In this document: piece after piece, positions 47,534-59,109 of the stretch
How positions within the stretch are numbered: the first letter of the stretch is position 1
Layout of the letters: each line of letters opens with the position of its first letter
From: Patagioenas fasciata
Lineage: Eukaryota > Chordata > Aves > Columbiformes > Columbidae
Direction of reading: 5' to 3'
Assembly: GCF_037038585.1 (NCBI RefSeq)
Contig: NC_092520.1
Span: 188,584,604 to 188,648,603 of the forward strand
DNA length: 64,000 nt
Notes under the pieces: generated by a model
The model's input: only the letters and a program-made list of their open reading frames with translations
Told to the model about the DNA's origin: nothing
The model's database searches: none
Program-made: the position numbers and the translations under genes

Positions 47534-49678
47534 TATCACAGTATCACAGTATGTTTGGGATTGGAAGGGACCTCAAAAGATCATCTAGTCCAATCCCCCT
47601 GCTGGAGCAGGAACGCCTAGGTGAGGTCGCACAGGAATGTGTCCAGGCGGGCTTTGAATGTCTCCAGGGAAGGAGACTCCACAACCTCCCTGGGTAGCCT
47701 GTTCCAGTGCTCTGTTACCCTCACTGAGAAGAATTTCTTTCTCAAATTTAAGTGGAACCTCTTGTGTTCCAGCTTGATCCCATTGCCCCTTGTCCTATCA
47801 TTGTTTGCCACTGAGAAGAGCCTGACTCCATCCTCATGGCACTCACCCTTTATATATTTATAAACATTAATAAGGTCACCCCTCAGTCTCCTCTTCTCCA
47901 AACTAAAGAGCCCCAGCTCCCTCAGCCTTTCTTCATAAGGGAGATGCTCCACTCCCTTAATCATCTTTGTTGCCCTACGCTGGACCCTCTCCAGCAGTTC
48001 CCTGTCCTTCTTGAACTGAGGGGCCCAGAACTGGACACAATATTCCAGATGGGGTCTCATCAGGGCGGAGTAGAGGGGAAGGACGACCTCTCTTGATCTA
48101 CTGACCACCTCCCTTGTAATAAACCCAAGGATGCCATTGGCCTTCCTGGCCACAAGGGAACAGTGCTGGCTCATGGTCATCCTGCTGTCCACCAGGACCC
48201 CCAGGTCCCTTTCCCCTACACTGCTCTCTAATAGGTCATTCCCCAACCTATACTGGAACTTGGGATTGTTCCTGCCCAGATGCAGGACTCTACACTTGCT
48301 CTTGTTAAATTTCATCAGGTTATTCCCCGCCCAACTCTCCAGCCTGTCCAGGTCTCGCTGGATGGCAGCACAGCCTTCTGGCGTGTCAGCCACTCCTCCC
48401 AGCTTAGTGTCATCAGCAAACTTGCTGATGGTACACTCAATTCCCTCGTCTAAATCATTAATGAATATATTGAATAATATTGGCCCCAGTACTGACCCCT
48501 GAGGCACTCCACTAGATACTGGCCTCCAACTGGACTCCGCACCATTGACCACCACTCTCTGGCTTCTCTCTTTAAGCCAGTTTGCAACCCACCTCACTAC
48601 TCTATTGTCTAGACCACACCTCCTCAACTTAGCTGTGAGGATGCTGTGAGGGACTGTGTCAAAGGCTTTACTGAAGTCAAGGTAGACCACATCCACCGCT
48701 CTGCCATCATCCATCCACCTTGTTACATACTCATAAAAGGCTATGAGGTTGGTCAAGCATGACTTACCCTTGGTAAAGCCATGCTGACTGCCCCTAATGA
48801 CCCTCTTATCCCTGATGTGCCTTGAGATGGCACCAAGGATAAGCTGTTCCATTACTTTCCCAGGGACAGAGGTGAGGCTGACCGGTCTATAATTACCCAG
48901 GTCCTCCTTCTTGCCCTTTTTAAAGACTGGAGTGACATTTGCTTTCCTCCAGTCCTCGGGCACCTCTCCCGTTTCCCAAGACTTGGCAAAAATGATGGAT
49001 AGTGGTCTAGCAATGACTTCAGCCAGCTCCCTCAGCACCCGCGGGTGCATCCCATCTGGACCCATGGATTTATGGACGTCCAGACTATTTAATTGTTCCC
49101 TAACCCAGTCCTCATCGACTAAAGCAAACTCCTCCATTGACCTGGCTTCATCCGGGGTCTCAGGGGTACAGGGTTCCCCAGGACAGCCTCCAGCGGAGTA
49201 GACAGAGACAAAGAAGGCATTCAGCAATTCTGCCTTCTCTGTGTCTTCTGCCACCAGGGCACCCACCTCATTCATCAGTGGGCCTACATTGCCTCTGGTA
49301 TTAGTTTTATCTGCTATGTATTTGAAAAAGTTCTTCTTGCTGTCCTTGACCCCTCTCGCCAGCTGTAATTCTAAGGAGGCCTTGGCTACCCTAGCTGCCT
49401 TCCTGCATCCTCTAACAGCAGCCTTATATTCCTCCCAAGTGGCCAGTCCCTGCTTCCATGACCTGTAAACTCTCCTCTTCTGCTTGAGCATACCCAACAG
49501 ATCCCTATTCAACCACGCAGGCCTTCTGGCTCCCTTCCTCGACTTCCTACGTGTGGGGATGCTCTGATCCTGAGCATGGAAGAAGCAATCTCTGAATGCA
49601 ATCCAGCTCTCTTGGGCCCCTTTTCCTTCAAGCAGTCTTGTCCATGGGATTTGATGGGATTTGATGTTTCGCATCTAA
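47534..49678 (-). mobile_element. 5'-truncated CR1 LINE with intact reverse-transcriptase frame
   Basis: The element runs right to left. A single open frame (next entry) is followed by an approximately 80-base 3' UTR containing GGGGATTGGACTAGATGATC and GGTCCCTTCCAATCCCAAAC (minus strand). It ends in two tandem ATACTGTG octamers at about 47534-47552. The left boundary is sharp. The right boundary is near 49678, where recognisable CR1 sequence stops and a TAG sits directly before the first ATG. The amino-terminal endonuclease region of ORF2 and all of ORF1 are absent, the usual result of incomplete target-primed reverse transcription. It lies antisense in ST7 intron 1. Confidence 0.93.
47617..49674 (-). 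CDS. CR1 ORF2 C-terminal two thirds: reverse transcriptase, 685 codons, uninterrupted
   Basis: The protein is the reverse transcriptase of a CR1 non-LTR retrotransposon. Residues 1-200 are the linker after the lost endonuclease, with the typical [10 protein letters not shown] motif at 51-60. The RT core follows: [13 protein letters not shown] at 261-273, motif [11 protein letters not shown] at 331-340 with catalytic Asp333, motif [13 protein letters not shown] at 387-398, and motif C FADD at 419-422 with the Asp pair. The C-terminal region is complete, with [12 protein letters not shown] at 542-553, [20 protein letters not shown] at 656-675 and a TAG stop. No frameshift or internal stop occurs over 2,058 bases. 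Full avian CR1 ORF2 is roughly 900-1000 residues, so about the first third is missing. It is probably not expressed as a host protein. Confidence 0.93.
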   Translation of the reverse strand: MRNIKSHQIPWTRLLEGKGAQESWIAFRDCFFHAQDQSIPTRRKSRKGARRPAWLNRDLLGMLKQKRRVYRSWKQGLATWEEYKAAVRGCRKAARVAKASLELQLARGVKDSKKNFFKYIADKTNTRGNVGPLMNEVGALVAEDTEKAELLNAFFVSVYSAGGCPGEPCTPETPDEARSMEEFALVDEDWVREQLNSLDVHKSMGPDGMHPRVLRELAEVIARPLSIIFAKSWETGEVPEDWRKANVTPVFKKGKKEDLGNYRPVSLTSVPGKVMEQLILGAISRHIRDKRVIRGSQHGFTKGKSCLTNLIAFYEYVTRWMDDGRAVDVVYLDFSKAFDTVPHSILTAKLRRCGLDNRVVRWVANWLKERSQRVVVNGAESSWRPVSSGVPQGSVLGPILFNIFINDLDEGIECTISKFADDTKLGGVADTPEGCAAIQRDLDRLESWAGNNLMKFNKSKCRVLHLGRNNPKFQYRLGNDLLESSVGERDLGVLVDSRMTMSQHCSLVARKANGILGFITREVVSRSREVVLPLYSALMRPHLEYCVQFWAPQFKKDRELLERVQRRATKMIKGVEHLPYEERLRELGLFSLEKRRLRGDLINVYKYIKGECHEDGVRLFSVANNDRTRGNGIKLEHKRFHLNLRKKFFSVRVTEHWNRLPREVVESPSLETFKARLDTFLCDLT

Positions 49679-51118
49679 GGTTTATGTTTTTTACTGGAGC
49701 TACTTCAGGAACGTATTCAGGGCACTTGTCGAAGAATTTAAGATGAAACCTGACTTAGTCCTGTGTCCAGACTGTGAGGTGCTTGCAGGATGCTACTGCT
49801 CTGCTGGCTTTTAAAGAGGGTGTCTAAAGGCCCCTTCCAACTGTTTCTAAATTAGCTCTTTGTGGCGCTGGAGGCATATACTGAAAGATTGTATTATAAA
49901 CTCCAGCTCGTCCTTGTGTCTGTGAAGTGTCATGTGGATGACTGAGGCTGTGTAAATGCTAATGAGTGAAAGTTGCTTTGTAAACTCCCAGCACAGGATA
50001 ATTGGATTTTTTTTGTGTGTTTTTTAGTTGGGCACTGCAGAAGGGTGACCAGTTTTAACAGTGAGAACACTCAGCTAAGCAACGATAATGCATTTAAAGA
50101 CAAGAGTTAATGTCATGCTTTCAGCAGGCAGAACAAACAATTTGTTACTGTTAAGCCCAAGGAAAAGACCTAAATTTAAAGTCCAAATCAAAACTCACCA
50201 GCTGCTGTGAGAAGACAAAGATTTATTATTGCAGAGTCTAAACTGGAGATCTGTCACTGTGGTAAATTCAATGCTTAAGTGATTAAGTGCACTTAAGTAT
50301 ACCAATTAGAAGGATGAAAACTATAGGGCAAAAATGAAATGCAGCCATCCTAAGATTCCTTTTTCTGCACAGTGTGCCAGGTGCAGCCATGAGATTTAAT
50401 TTCCAGCTCCCTTTCTAGAAATAAAGTTGGCTTATTAAATGTCAAGCCTGTTGGGTTGATATGTTAGGTCTTGTGCTCAGCAGCAAGAAACTCAGAGATC
50501 AGATTTAAAGCACAAGAAATGTTAGAATTGTTGTCATTTTATTTTGTAAAGCTACCATTCATTTCTCAAGAAAATGTGCTTGTAACCTGAGAGTGGCATA
50601 GACATTGATCTTCATGTAACTAAATGTTTTGGTGGCACTGCCTGTATGTTTTGTGCTGAGACCTCAGAATTGTTTACAGCATGGCTTGGTCTGGAGCAAG
50701 GTTATATGATCTACTAATGCACTTAACCGTCCATGTGAAATTTCTCTTGCTATTTTTAATTCCGAAGTGAACTTGATAGCAGCATACCCAGCTGGTATGT
50801 TTTACACAAATCTCAGATTAGAGTCCCAGACTAGTCATTTCCTTGGTTTGGGGGGAGAAGGTTAGAACAGGCTGCGTTCAGAGAGGGCGTGCAGCTGGCC
50901 TGGCGCACCCTGCACAGGGGACAAGGGGGCATAGAGTCCTCAAGTGTGACTCAAGTGGCTTCTCAAGCAGAAACCACCTTGGCACAGCAGCAGGATGTTC
51001 CAGGTGTGCTGCTGAGCCCTACCTGCTGCAAGAAGGAGCTGAGGAGGTCTCGTGCAGGGCTGCACTAATCCAGACCTACCACTTTTAGGAGCCGTGTCTC
51101 CATGACAGAGCTTGACTT

Positions 51119-51350
51119 TATCATAGAATCACCAAATCGTTTTGGTTGGAAAAAACCTTTCAGGTCATTGAGTCCAAATGTTAATGTAGCACTTGTCAAG
51201 TCCACCTTTAAACCATGTCCCTAAACTCCACATCTACACATGTTTCAAGCATCTCCAGCAATGGTGACTCAACCACTTTCCCTGGGCAACCCGACAACCC
51301 TTTCAGTGAAGAAAGGATTTATTTGCCCGCTCGGAGTAGACTCCTTTGCC
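51119..51350 (-). mobile_element. Older CR1 LINE 3' fragment
   Basis: The fragment begins with a reversed end octamer (TCATAGAATC) and then shows a GTTGGAAAAAACCTTTCAGG-like segment, ACCATGTCCCTAA, CATCTCCAGCAATGGTGACT and TTCCCTGGGCAACCCGACAA. These occur in the order of a reversed CR1 3' end. Several differences from the typical consensus suggest an older copy than the one at 47.5 kb. The match fades after about 51350. Confidence 0.82.
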
Positions 51351-52639
51351 ATGCAGCATTGGATGGTGTAGAAGTGCCTTCTGGTCCCTATGTCAGTCTG
51401 CCCAGCACTTGGGTTAGGACAAAGGAGGAACAATACAAGCACAGGAGAATTTCATTAGCAGTAAATATCGTCCCACATACTCCTAACTTGATTTTCCCTC
51501 CAGAAATCCTTGCCGAGAGTCTATGATTCTAAACCACTGATCGCAGCTGTGTTAGCAGCCCCAAAACCCGTGTGTGTAGTCTTCGGTGGAACACAAGACA
51601 TGAGGAGTTCTTCTTAGCTCCAGGACTTCTGAAGATGCCTAGACTGGGGGATTTGCCTAGACCTGACGAGTGAGGATTTGGCCTCTTGTTACAGTCAGGG
51701 CTGTTTCATCAGTGGCTCTACAGGAGCCAGGATTTTCACCCTTGGTGTCCTAGCCTGGCTCCCTGGCCTCCTGTGAGGAGTAGGTAGGAGCTGTGCTGTG
51801 TGGGACTAGAGAGGTGGACAGGGCTCTCTGTGTCCCTGACTCCAGTCCTCAGTTATACTTTATGTTATTTTCCCATAAACCACTGTACTGAAAGATATTT
51901 CTGAAACTTGACAGCTTTGATGGTTAAAAACCCTGGTCTTGCTCTAGCCCATTGGTATTCATGGATGTTTTGCATGCATTTGCCCTCATGGCAGCTCCCT
52001 CCTTTACCTTCAGAAAATGTACCGCTGCCATGAGGGCTGGTTCCCAATGCATTTACATGGGCTTTTTCTTCCTCATCCTCCCATTGTGGGGTTGAGTCAG
52101 GCTGTCCCAGCTTGGTCTCTTAAAATGACTGTGTGTCCTTGATCATACTTGTAATACTCTACTCTTCCATTTTTTCGTCCATTTCATAATTGGGTAACCA
52201 ACATTATATGTCACACACCAAGGTAAGGCTTCATTAGCTGCCTTATATAGTGTAATTAATCTTTCTCACTTTCCACTGGGAACACTTTGCTGTGTAATCA
52301 TATGGTTAAAATTACCTTTTTTTGTGTCAGTATCTCCTTGGTGGATTGTAGCAGTATGTGGTCATATACTAGATGCAGACCTGTCACGCCAGCTGACCAG
52401 CTGCGAGCAGAAACCCGTGCTGGTCCCTTGCCCTTTGCACCATTAACTTTGATCCAGTTTTTCTGGCAGCTCATACAAGCCTACTGCACCCTTCTGGCTT
52501 TAGTAATGCGGATATTCCGTAAGGTTCAGCTGACAGCTCCATGGGGTCTCCTCACGCCCAGTACTCCCAGGGAGGCTGCGGGTTTCTCCGTCTCTGCCAG
52601 TTGCTCCCTGCACCCCACGTCTCCTGTTGTCACTGCCTT

Positions 52640-52790
52640 CCTGTGGCACTCTCAAATACTTCACTGAAATCCAGACACTTTTGAGCTACTCATTTTTCTT
52701 GGCTTGAAAACTAGCTATTTTTAATAAGGTGACACATCTAGCTGGTCTGGCATGATTTATTTATTTTGTGTTTTATCCAATTTTTCATTT
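52640..52790 (-). mobile_element. Ancient LINE reverse-transcriptase remnant
   Basis: Read on the minus strand, 52760-52740 gives a KSCQTS-like peptide (compare KSCLTNL of CR1) and 52672-52649 gives LDFSEVFES, a decayed RT motif A (compare LDFSKAFDT). Their order and roughly 25-30 codon spacing match CR1/L3-type LINEs, with stops in between. Flanking sequence from about 52300 to 53000 may belong to the same old insertion but I cannot delimit it. Confidence 0.5.
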
Positions 52791-55700
52791 ACCTTTGTTC
52801 CCTAATTTATTATTATCTTTAAAATTCTGAAGTTTCATACCGTACTGCTTTGTCAATATTGCAGTAGCTTGGCTCTGCATATTAAATATAGAAATATGAG
52901 GTATTCTGGCATAGTGTGTTGAGTTTCAATTTATTAAAACTGTCTTAATGCTGGGCTTCATTTTTCAAATGCCACTTCTTTCAGTAAGATGATTGATATA
53001 TATTCCCTTCGTCTCACACTCAGCCATGTCTTGAATGTGTTAAGCTCTTTGAATTATGTCTCTTTTTCTCCTGTCACAATATCGCTTTTCTTGCACTTAC
53101 TTTTATTATTTTTTTCCTCCACATTCAACAGTTTTGTTCCTATTCAAAAGTGAAGTAAGTACCCACTTTGTTTTGGGGACTACTGAATCCTATTTCTTAC
53201 CTTGCTGTCTCCTTATTTATTTTGTTGGAGTAATCTTACTAGTTTGCTGGGTTTACTTTGATATATATAGTGTTTTTATACAGCTCTTCAGGTATATCTC
53301 AGTCTGATGCTCAACAGATACGATTTTATTTCTGTGCCTTTTGTCCTTACTGAAGCAGAAAGGAATCTTTGAACGTCCCAGATCTTGTGGGTGTTACTTG
53401 TACAGGGCTGATGTTGCTTTATTTTAAAGCCTTGGCTGATAGATTGGAGTCTGTGAAGTAGAAATGGAATTTAACTTTCCATGATGATTTTGAGAAAGTC
53501 TGTGTTTCAATTCTGGCCTCCTTGAAGCAGTGGGCAAAGCTTCTACTCACTGTGATTAAACCACTATGTTTCCCTGAGGGTTTTTTGGCAGTAGTTCCCT
53601 GCAGAAGAAGGTATTTAGCATGAATGACTCCCAGACAGCCCCCAGCAATTTGGAATAAGTCTGCACATTTGCTGCCTTCCTGTGTTTGAAACATCAGAGG
53701 TATCAAGAAACTGAGAACTGATAGCAGAGCAAGTTGGACAACGTTAAATAAGGATTTTTAGTGAGTATTAGGTGTTAAAAAAAGCCGACTTGTCTAAAGC
53801 TAAACTGTGAAGTTTCTCAGGTGCTTTTATGTTTAAAGAGTTTTGATCAGTTATCTTCCCACACATTTTTTGAAGTTCTTGAAGTTGCAAGATGAATTTT
53901 CACTTTTACAAGTTATTGCAAGCTTTCTGACAATATGACAAATTTTACACAATATCAACCAAACCCAGTAATTAGTAAATCATTCAGCTGAAAGTTTTAG
54001 GTGCTTCGAATACTATTCTACTGTCTTCCAAAACTCATATAGATCTAAAATTCCCAATCTTTCTGCAGGCCACATTCAAGCTTGCAGTGACTGTTTATGG
54101 AACAACATCCTTATAGACAACTAGTTTTATTTAGGTTTCTGAATAATTATATATCACTGTCCCCTTTGTGTTTGAGGGTCTAGGTTTATAAACACACAGC
54201 TCCACAAATGTCAGTTGGGATGCAGAGTCAGTGATGTGCTGGACCAGTCAGTGTTATTTGCTGCTTTCTTTAGCTGAACTAGTAATACAGGCTTGAAATA
54301 CTTATCCTACAACATATTCATTACAAATCTGTTATTCCCTAGATACAGCAGAGTTCTTCTCACTGGATGGCAGAAATGCCTGGGTTTGTACACCTCTATA
54401 CTCTCCACTTTACTGCAGGGCCATTAGGGGTCATTTTGTTTGTTGGTGCAAATGGATTTCAGTCACCGGTTGGTTGTTGTAGGATGGCTCAGGAGCTGTA
54501 AACGCTGACCCAGCTTGGTTCATCGGGAGGGCAGCTGCTGCACTGGGGATCACCCAGGGTGGTGGGATCTCAGATTTGCCCATCCGCGTGGTGACCCCTT
54601 TGCATCTTTGCAGTGGGCCCTTAGAACTGCAGAGGGGTTGGCTGCTTTAGCCCAGGCTGAACACTGGTGACCTTCTTATGAACAACCAACCTAAATAACT
54701 GGGCTCAGAGAGAATTCACAGGCAGCTTCTCTGGCCATTGAGCTCCCTTACACACACAGCCCTCTGTAAAGTGCAGTCGTCCTCTTTCCGACACGCATGC
54801 ACGTGGCCCTTCTACACAGGCACAAAAATAAATAACAATCAGTAAATGAATAAAGAAAGGCCTGCCAACCAAACCCTCTCTTGTTTAATTTTGTGGGTTT
54901 TTTTCCTTTTCTAATATAATGTGACAGAGAAGTATTTAAGGGACAAGGATGAAATTTTATGAAGCCTTTTCACACAAACGCCTTTGTTTTAGGTGCGAAG
55001 TGGCTGGTGGTGTCTGAGGGGGGTGACATCCCCTCTCAGAACCCCACAGAACAGGCATTGCTGGCTGTGACAGTGGCAGTCTTGGGTTTAGCCCTTCAGA
55101 AACCTTCTTCTTGCATAAGGATCTGAAACTCATTGCATTGCCAGAGTAGGTAGCGATGCGTCTTGTGAAGGATGAGCTCTGCAGATCTCTGCATGTATTT
55201 TTGTTTGTACACAGCAGCTGTGCCGTATAGCTTTGCCCTCACCAGCTGTGCCTGAGCCTGCCTTTCAACTGTGGGCTATGTCCTCTTCCTTTCCACCTCC
55301 CTTGTTAGATTTTTATCTGTCTTTGGTCTTCAAGGTAAAAAAAAATTGGTATTAAAGGTATCTTCTCTGTTCCTGTTCATAGTGTTAATTTGTTTGGGGT
55401 GTGTATTTTAAACATGCAGACTGGAATTATATCTGCAGGGCAGTGTTTACAGAAGCACCCATCCTATTTCATCACCTGGATGCTTTAGCTTGCCATTAGT
55501 TTACTTATTAACATGTACTTATTATTATACTCCTTATAATAAGCATAGTAATAAAACAGAGAGTGCTTTGCTAACTGTAAGAAAATCATTAAATATCTGA
55601 GGTACAATATATTATATGCATCTATAATGGCACAATATCCTTTTACTAGTACACTAGTGTAATTCTGTACTGTGCGTCGTAGCCATTGCTTTTGCAGGAA

Positions 55701-57527
55701 GTTCCACTGTCAGTTTGGAATAAAAGTTAATATTAATGAGAGATGTGAGAACACCATAAGATAATAATAAACCAAAAATACATGCCAGTTCAAACAAATT
55801 TGGTTACGGTGTGTTTGCTTTCTCTGAATGCCGTAGTTCAGCAAAATGAATGTTGGCTGACTTGGGTCCTCAACATTGTTATTGAAACATGGGTTGCTCT
55901 GGTCAGGGAATTGCAACACAGTGCGGCAGTAGATAGGAACAATCAGAAGTTTTAATTCTGTTCTTAATTTATAGTGAACAAAATAAGCTGCAGGTTTTTT
56001 TTTTTTACAGAGATGATTAACTTTACCATTTGGCATGTTGTAGTTTAAGTTTGATAGAAAGCATTCATTAAATTTGCTTACGAAGGGGATAAAATGGTAC
56101 TTTCGATTCAGTGGATGTTTATCATGCAGAAAACTAACTAGGAGCCAATGCACTTGCTTTTGAATCACCTCCATTTCCTAGTGGTTGCTATTTGGGTGGG
56201 AACAGTAAGAACAGACTTTTGTTCTACGCTATTGATTTGTAGGTATTTTTTCCCCTTATGTTTACCAGTTCCTTTCTATTCCTTTCCTTAGTGCATCAGC
56301 TGGGCCCTGCAGCGTGCCTTGCCTGCACTGCCTTAAACGCACTTTACATTTGATGATCTGCAGTAATGTGGGCAGAAATGGAAAAGTCCATGTACAGCTT
56401 ATGCACTAGAGGGCATCCTGTTAAAGATGCAGGAGACATTCAGGGAGGAGGAGAGGTGGCTCTGGCCTGTGGGAACCATGGTCTGAAAAAAACATAGGTC
56501 TGTTTGTGTATCAGACACCTAATGAAGGGTCATCATCAGTTTCAATTAGTGGATGCATGCACACACAGACACAGCCCCATCCAGCAAAGTTATGAATGTG
56601 ATGGATCCCCTTCATACACAAGCAGGGATCCTTAGATGTCATTATACTGCATCAAATTATCCATGGAAGAGAAGAGTTAAGTTTAACAGTGGCACATAAT
56701 AGGTAAGAAGTGTAGTTGTAAGGCCATCCTCCAGCTCAGGTAAGGCAAAGTCAAGTCCCACCTTTGACCTTCAGAAGTCTACCTGTGAAGTGGTCCTGTA
56801 TATTGCTTTTACAAGGTCAGACAAAATATGAGATTCATGAGAACCAGGTCCTGGCTGTGGTAAATCGAAGGAAGAACAGTGATTGCAGTAAAGCCAGACT
56901 ATCCTGAGTAGGACAAAAAGTGGAAAATGCAGGACTAGAAGGCTGATTGTTGACTTAAGACTTCTCATATTTGTCTTCCTGAAGTGATTACCGCAAAATA
57001 AGCTAGACTGCGAGTTTGAAACAGTCAGGATGGGTGCTACCTCTGTGTGCCAATGCTTCTGCACTCTAGAGACTTTAAGAGAGTGAGGACAATTTACATT
57101 GAAGTGCTGAGAAGGTAGCTGCTGCCGGCCTGCCTGCCTTTGCTCAGCCCACTGCCTCAACTGTTAAGGTCACAAAGTGCTTTTAGAGACTTAAAGTGAT
57201 TTTTCAGGCACTGGAAAACTCACACTAGTTAACTCTGAAACACTGGGTGGCAGCCCGCGGGGGTTGAGGAGGTGCCCCCCTCCCTGGACCACAGCTTGAG
57301 TGCTTTGTTGTGGAACCCAGTATAGGCACAGTCTGATGTGTGCCTGACTCTGGCTGACTGATTCTATGTGAATATCAAAATCAGCTTAATTTCGTGAATG
57401 TTCATCTCTTCTCCGGTTGTTATTAGATAGATCTTGTGTATCATCTGTCTGGTCATTTGTGTATACATGCAGATGTATTTTTTGTTGTTGGTTTTGTATA
57501 TGTACAAGCAAATTAAAGGTGGTGGTG

Positions 57528-57545
57528 GTGGTGGTTCGTTTTTTA
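57528..57545. repeat. (GGT)n microsatellite
   Basis: Six perfect GGT units in ST7 intron 1. Confidence 0.9.
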
Positions 57546-58612
57546 ATTCTGCCCAATAACTATGGACACTGATGCAAGTCTTAAAAAATGCCCCTTTTGA
57601 TTCAGTATCATCTTCATAGAAGAAGAAGATGTATATTTCTAATTTTTAGCATTTTAGCATTTTTATCAGGTATTTGTCAGGAAAGAAGTCATTGCTTTCT
57701 TTTGATGCTTATGTCTGCCTTGCTAAAATAATTATACAGCATTATATAGAATTTTATGGATCATTGTTCTTCTATAAATCAAATCAAGCAAGCTCTAGTT
57801 CTGTTAATTCAGTTTGTTCTCCAGCTGCTTTATGTTCTTTCTCTGGACTGCCATTGATACTCTGTTTATGCACAATAGCATCATTTAAAAATACAAGTAT
57901 GTAGGTGTTTGCAGCTGCTCAGACTCTTCAACATCAGAGGCCTCTGGAGGTCTGCTTCGTTGGGATTTTATCCATGAGCTTATTTGGGGAGTTTCAACTA
58001 GACTGGGGCTCAGGTGACTAGTTTATACAGCCATGGATTAAATACTAGCTCCCACCTTTATATGACCTATCCAGACAGAACAAAGATAAATCTAAGTGAT
58101 AAAAGATCACAAATAGCATTGCAAGTATGGTTTAGAATAGGTTGCACAGTGCTGAGCAGGTCTCAGTGTTTTGTAATGCTACGTCCCCACCTGTTTTGTG
58201 GTTATTAAATTGATTTGTGTGTGTGGCTTGTTTTAAGTGAAGAACTATCTCAACTAAAGAGACTTACAATGAGGCATACTAGGTAGAGGCAATTTAAATA
58301 CTTAAAATTTTTTGTCCGTAAAGTGTTTTAGTAAGAGCAACTGTGGTGTGTTTTTATGACAGATATTCATAAATGGAACAAAAGTATTTATTAGTGTCTA
58401 TCAAGGCAGCAGCTTAACTAAGATATTTATGGAGATTTCAAAGAGAGAATTCAAGAAAACAAATTTGTATGGCTACCAGCAACTCACATTGAGCGTCAAG
58501 GGCATAGGGGTAGGTGTTGTTTTCTTTCAATGCATTGTCTCCTGCATCTCTTTACATAATATATATTTCATCTTTGCCATCTCTTGCATTTAACATGGTG
58601 TAAAATAGCATG

Positions 58613-59109
58613 TGCATTGAGTCTGGCTGAGACAGAGCTGATGTTCCCCGTAGCAGCCCTCATGGTGTTGTGCTTCGCGTGGGTAGCTAGCAAGGTGCTA
58701 ATAAGACACCAGTGTCTTGGCTACTGCTGACCAGTGCCACAACAGCATCAGGGCTGTCTCTCCAACATTGCCCCCTCACCAACAGGTTGGGGTGGGCAAG
58801 ATCTTGGGAGTGGACACAGCCAGGACAGCTGACCCAAACTGGCCAAAGGGATATTCCATACCATATGATGTCTGCTCAGTAATAAAAGCTAAGATCATTG
58901 TGATTATGTTTGACTTCTGGAGCAATAAATAATTTAATTTGCTTCTGCATGTGATCTTTGTTTTGCTTTATTTGCTTTATTAAACATGGTTTATCTTGAC
59001 GCATGAGTTCTTTTCCATCTTGTTTTCTCCCCACCCTGTCCTGCTGAGGAGGGGAGATAGAGAGTGGCTGGGTGGGCAACTGGTATTCATCCATCGTTAA
59101 CCTACCACC
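58613..59109 (+). mobile_element. Solo LTR of an endogenous retrovirus (ERVL-like, avian type)
   Basis: About 500 bases follow the plan of a widespread avian LTR. It starts TG with GAGTCTGGCTGAGACAGAG. It then carries GCAGCCCTCATGGTG, a CAGGACAGCTGACCCAAACT segment, GGGATATTCCATACCATATG and AATAAA at 58881. Next come CTTTATTTGCTTTATTAAAC, a CGCATGAGTT segment, and a GAGTGGCTGGGTGG segment near the 3' end. A 5-base GCATG is present on both sides (58608-58612 and 59110-59114), a plausible target-site duplication. No internal retroviral genes remain, so this is a recombined solo LTR. The ends are uncertain by a few bases, and the family name is from memory of the consensus. Confidence 0.75.
58881..58886 (+). 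terminator. LTR polyadenylation signal in sense with ST7
   Basis: AATAAA lies at the position where this LTR class carries its own poly(A) signal. A second copy lies at 58924-58929. Both are in the transcribed orientation of ST7 intron 1. Use is not demonstrated. Confidence 0.45.

Noticed and set aside
49815-49850. CCCCTTCCAACTG segment that resembles a CR1 tail
   Set aside because: There are only about 20 comparable bases and no end octamer; this is too weak to call.
55518-55543. 8-base inverted repeat CTTATTAT/ATAATAAG
   Set aside because: Short AT-rich palindromes are expected by chance in this composition.
55710-57160. 154- and 129-codon minus-strand frames in ST7 intron 1
   Set aside because: They match no family, have no flanking splice structure, and one contains lysine runs from a poly(T) stretch. 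Probably chance.
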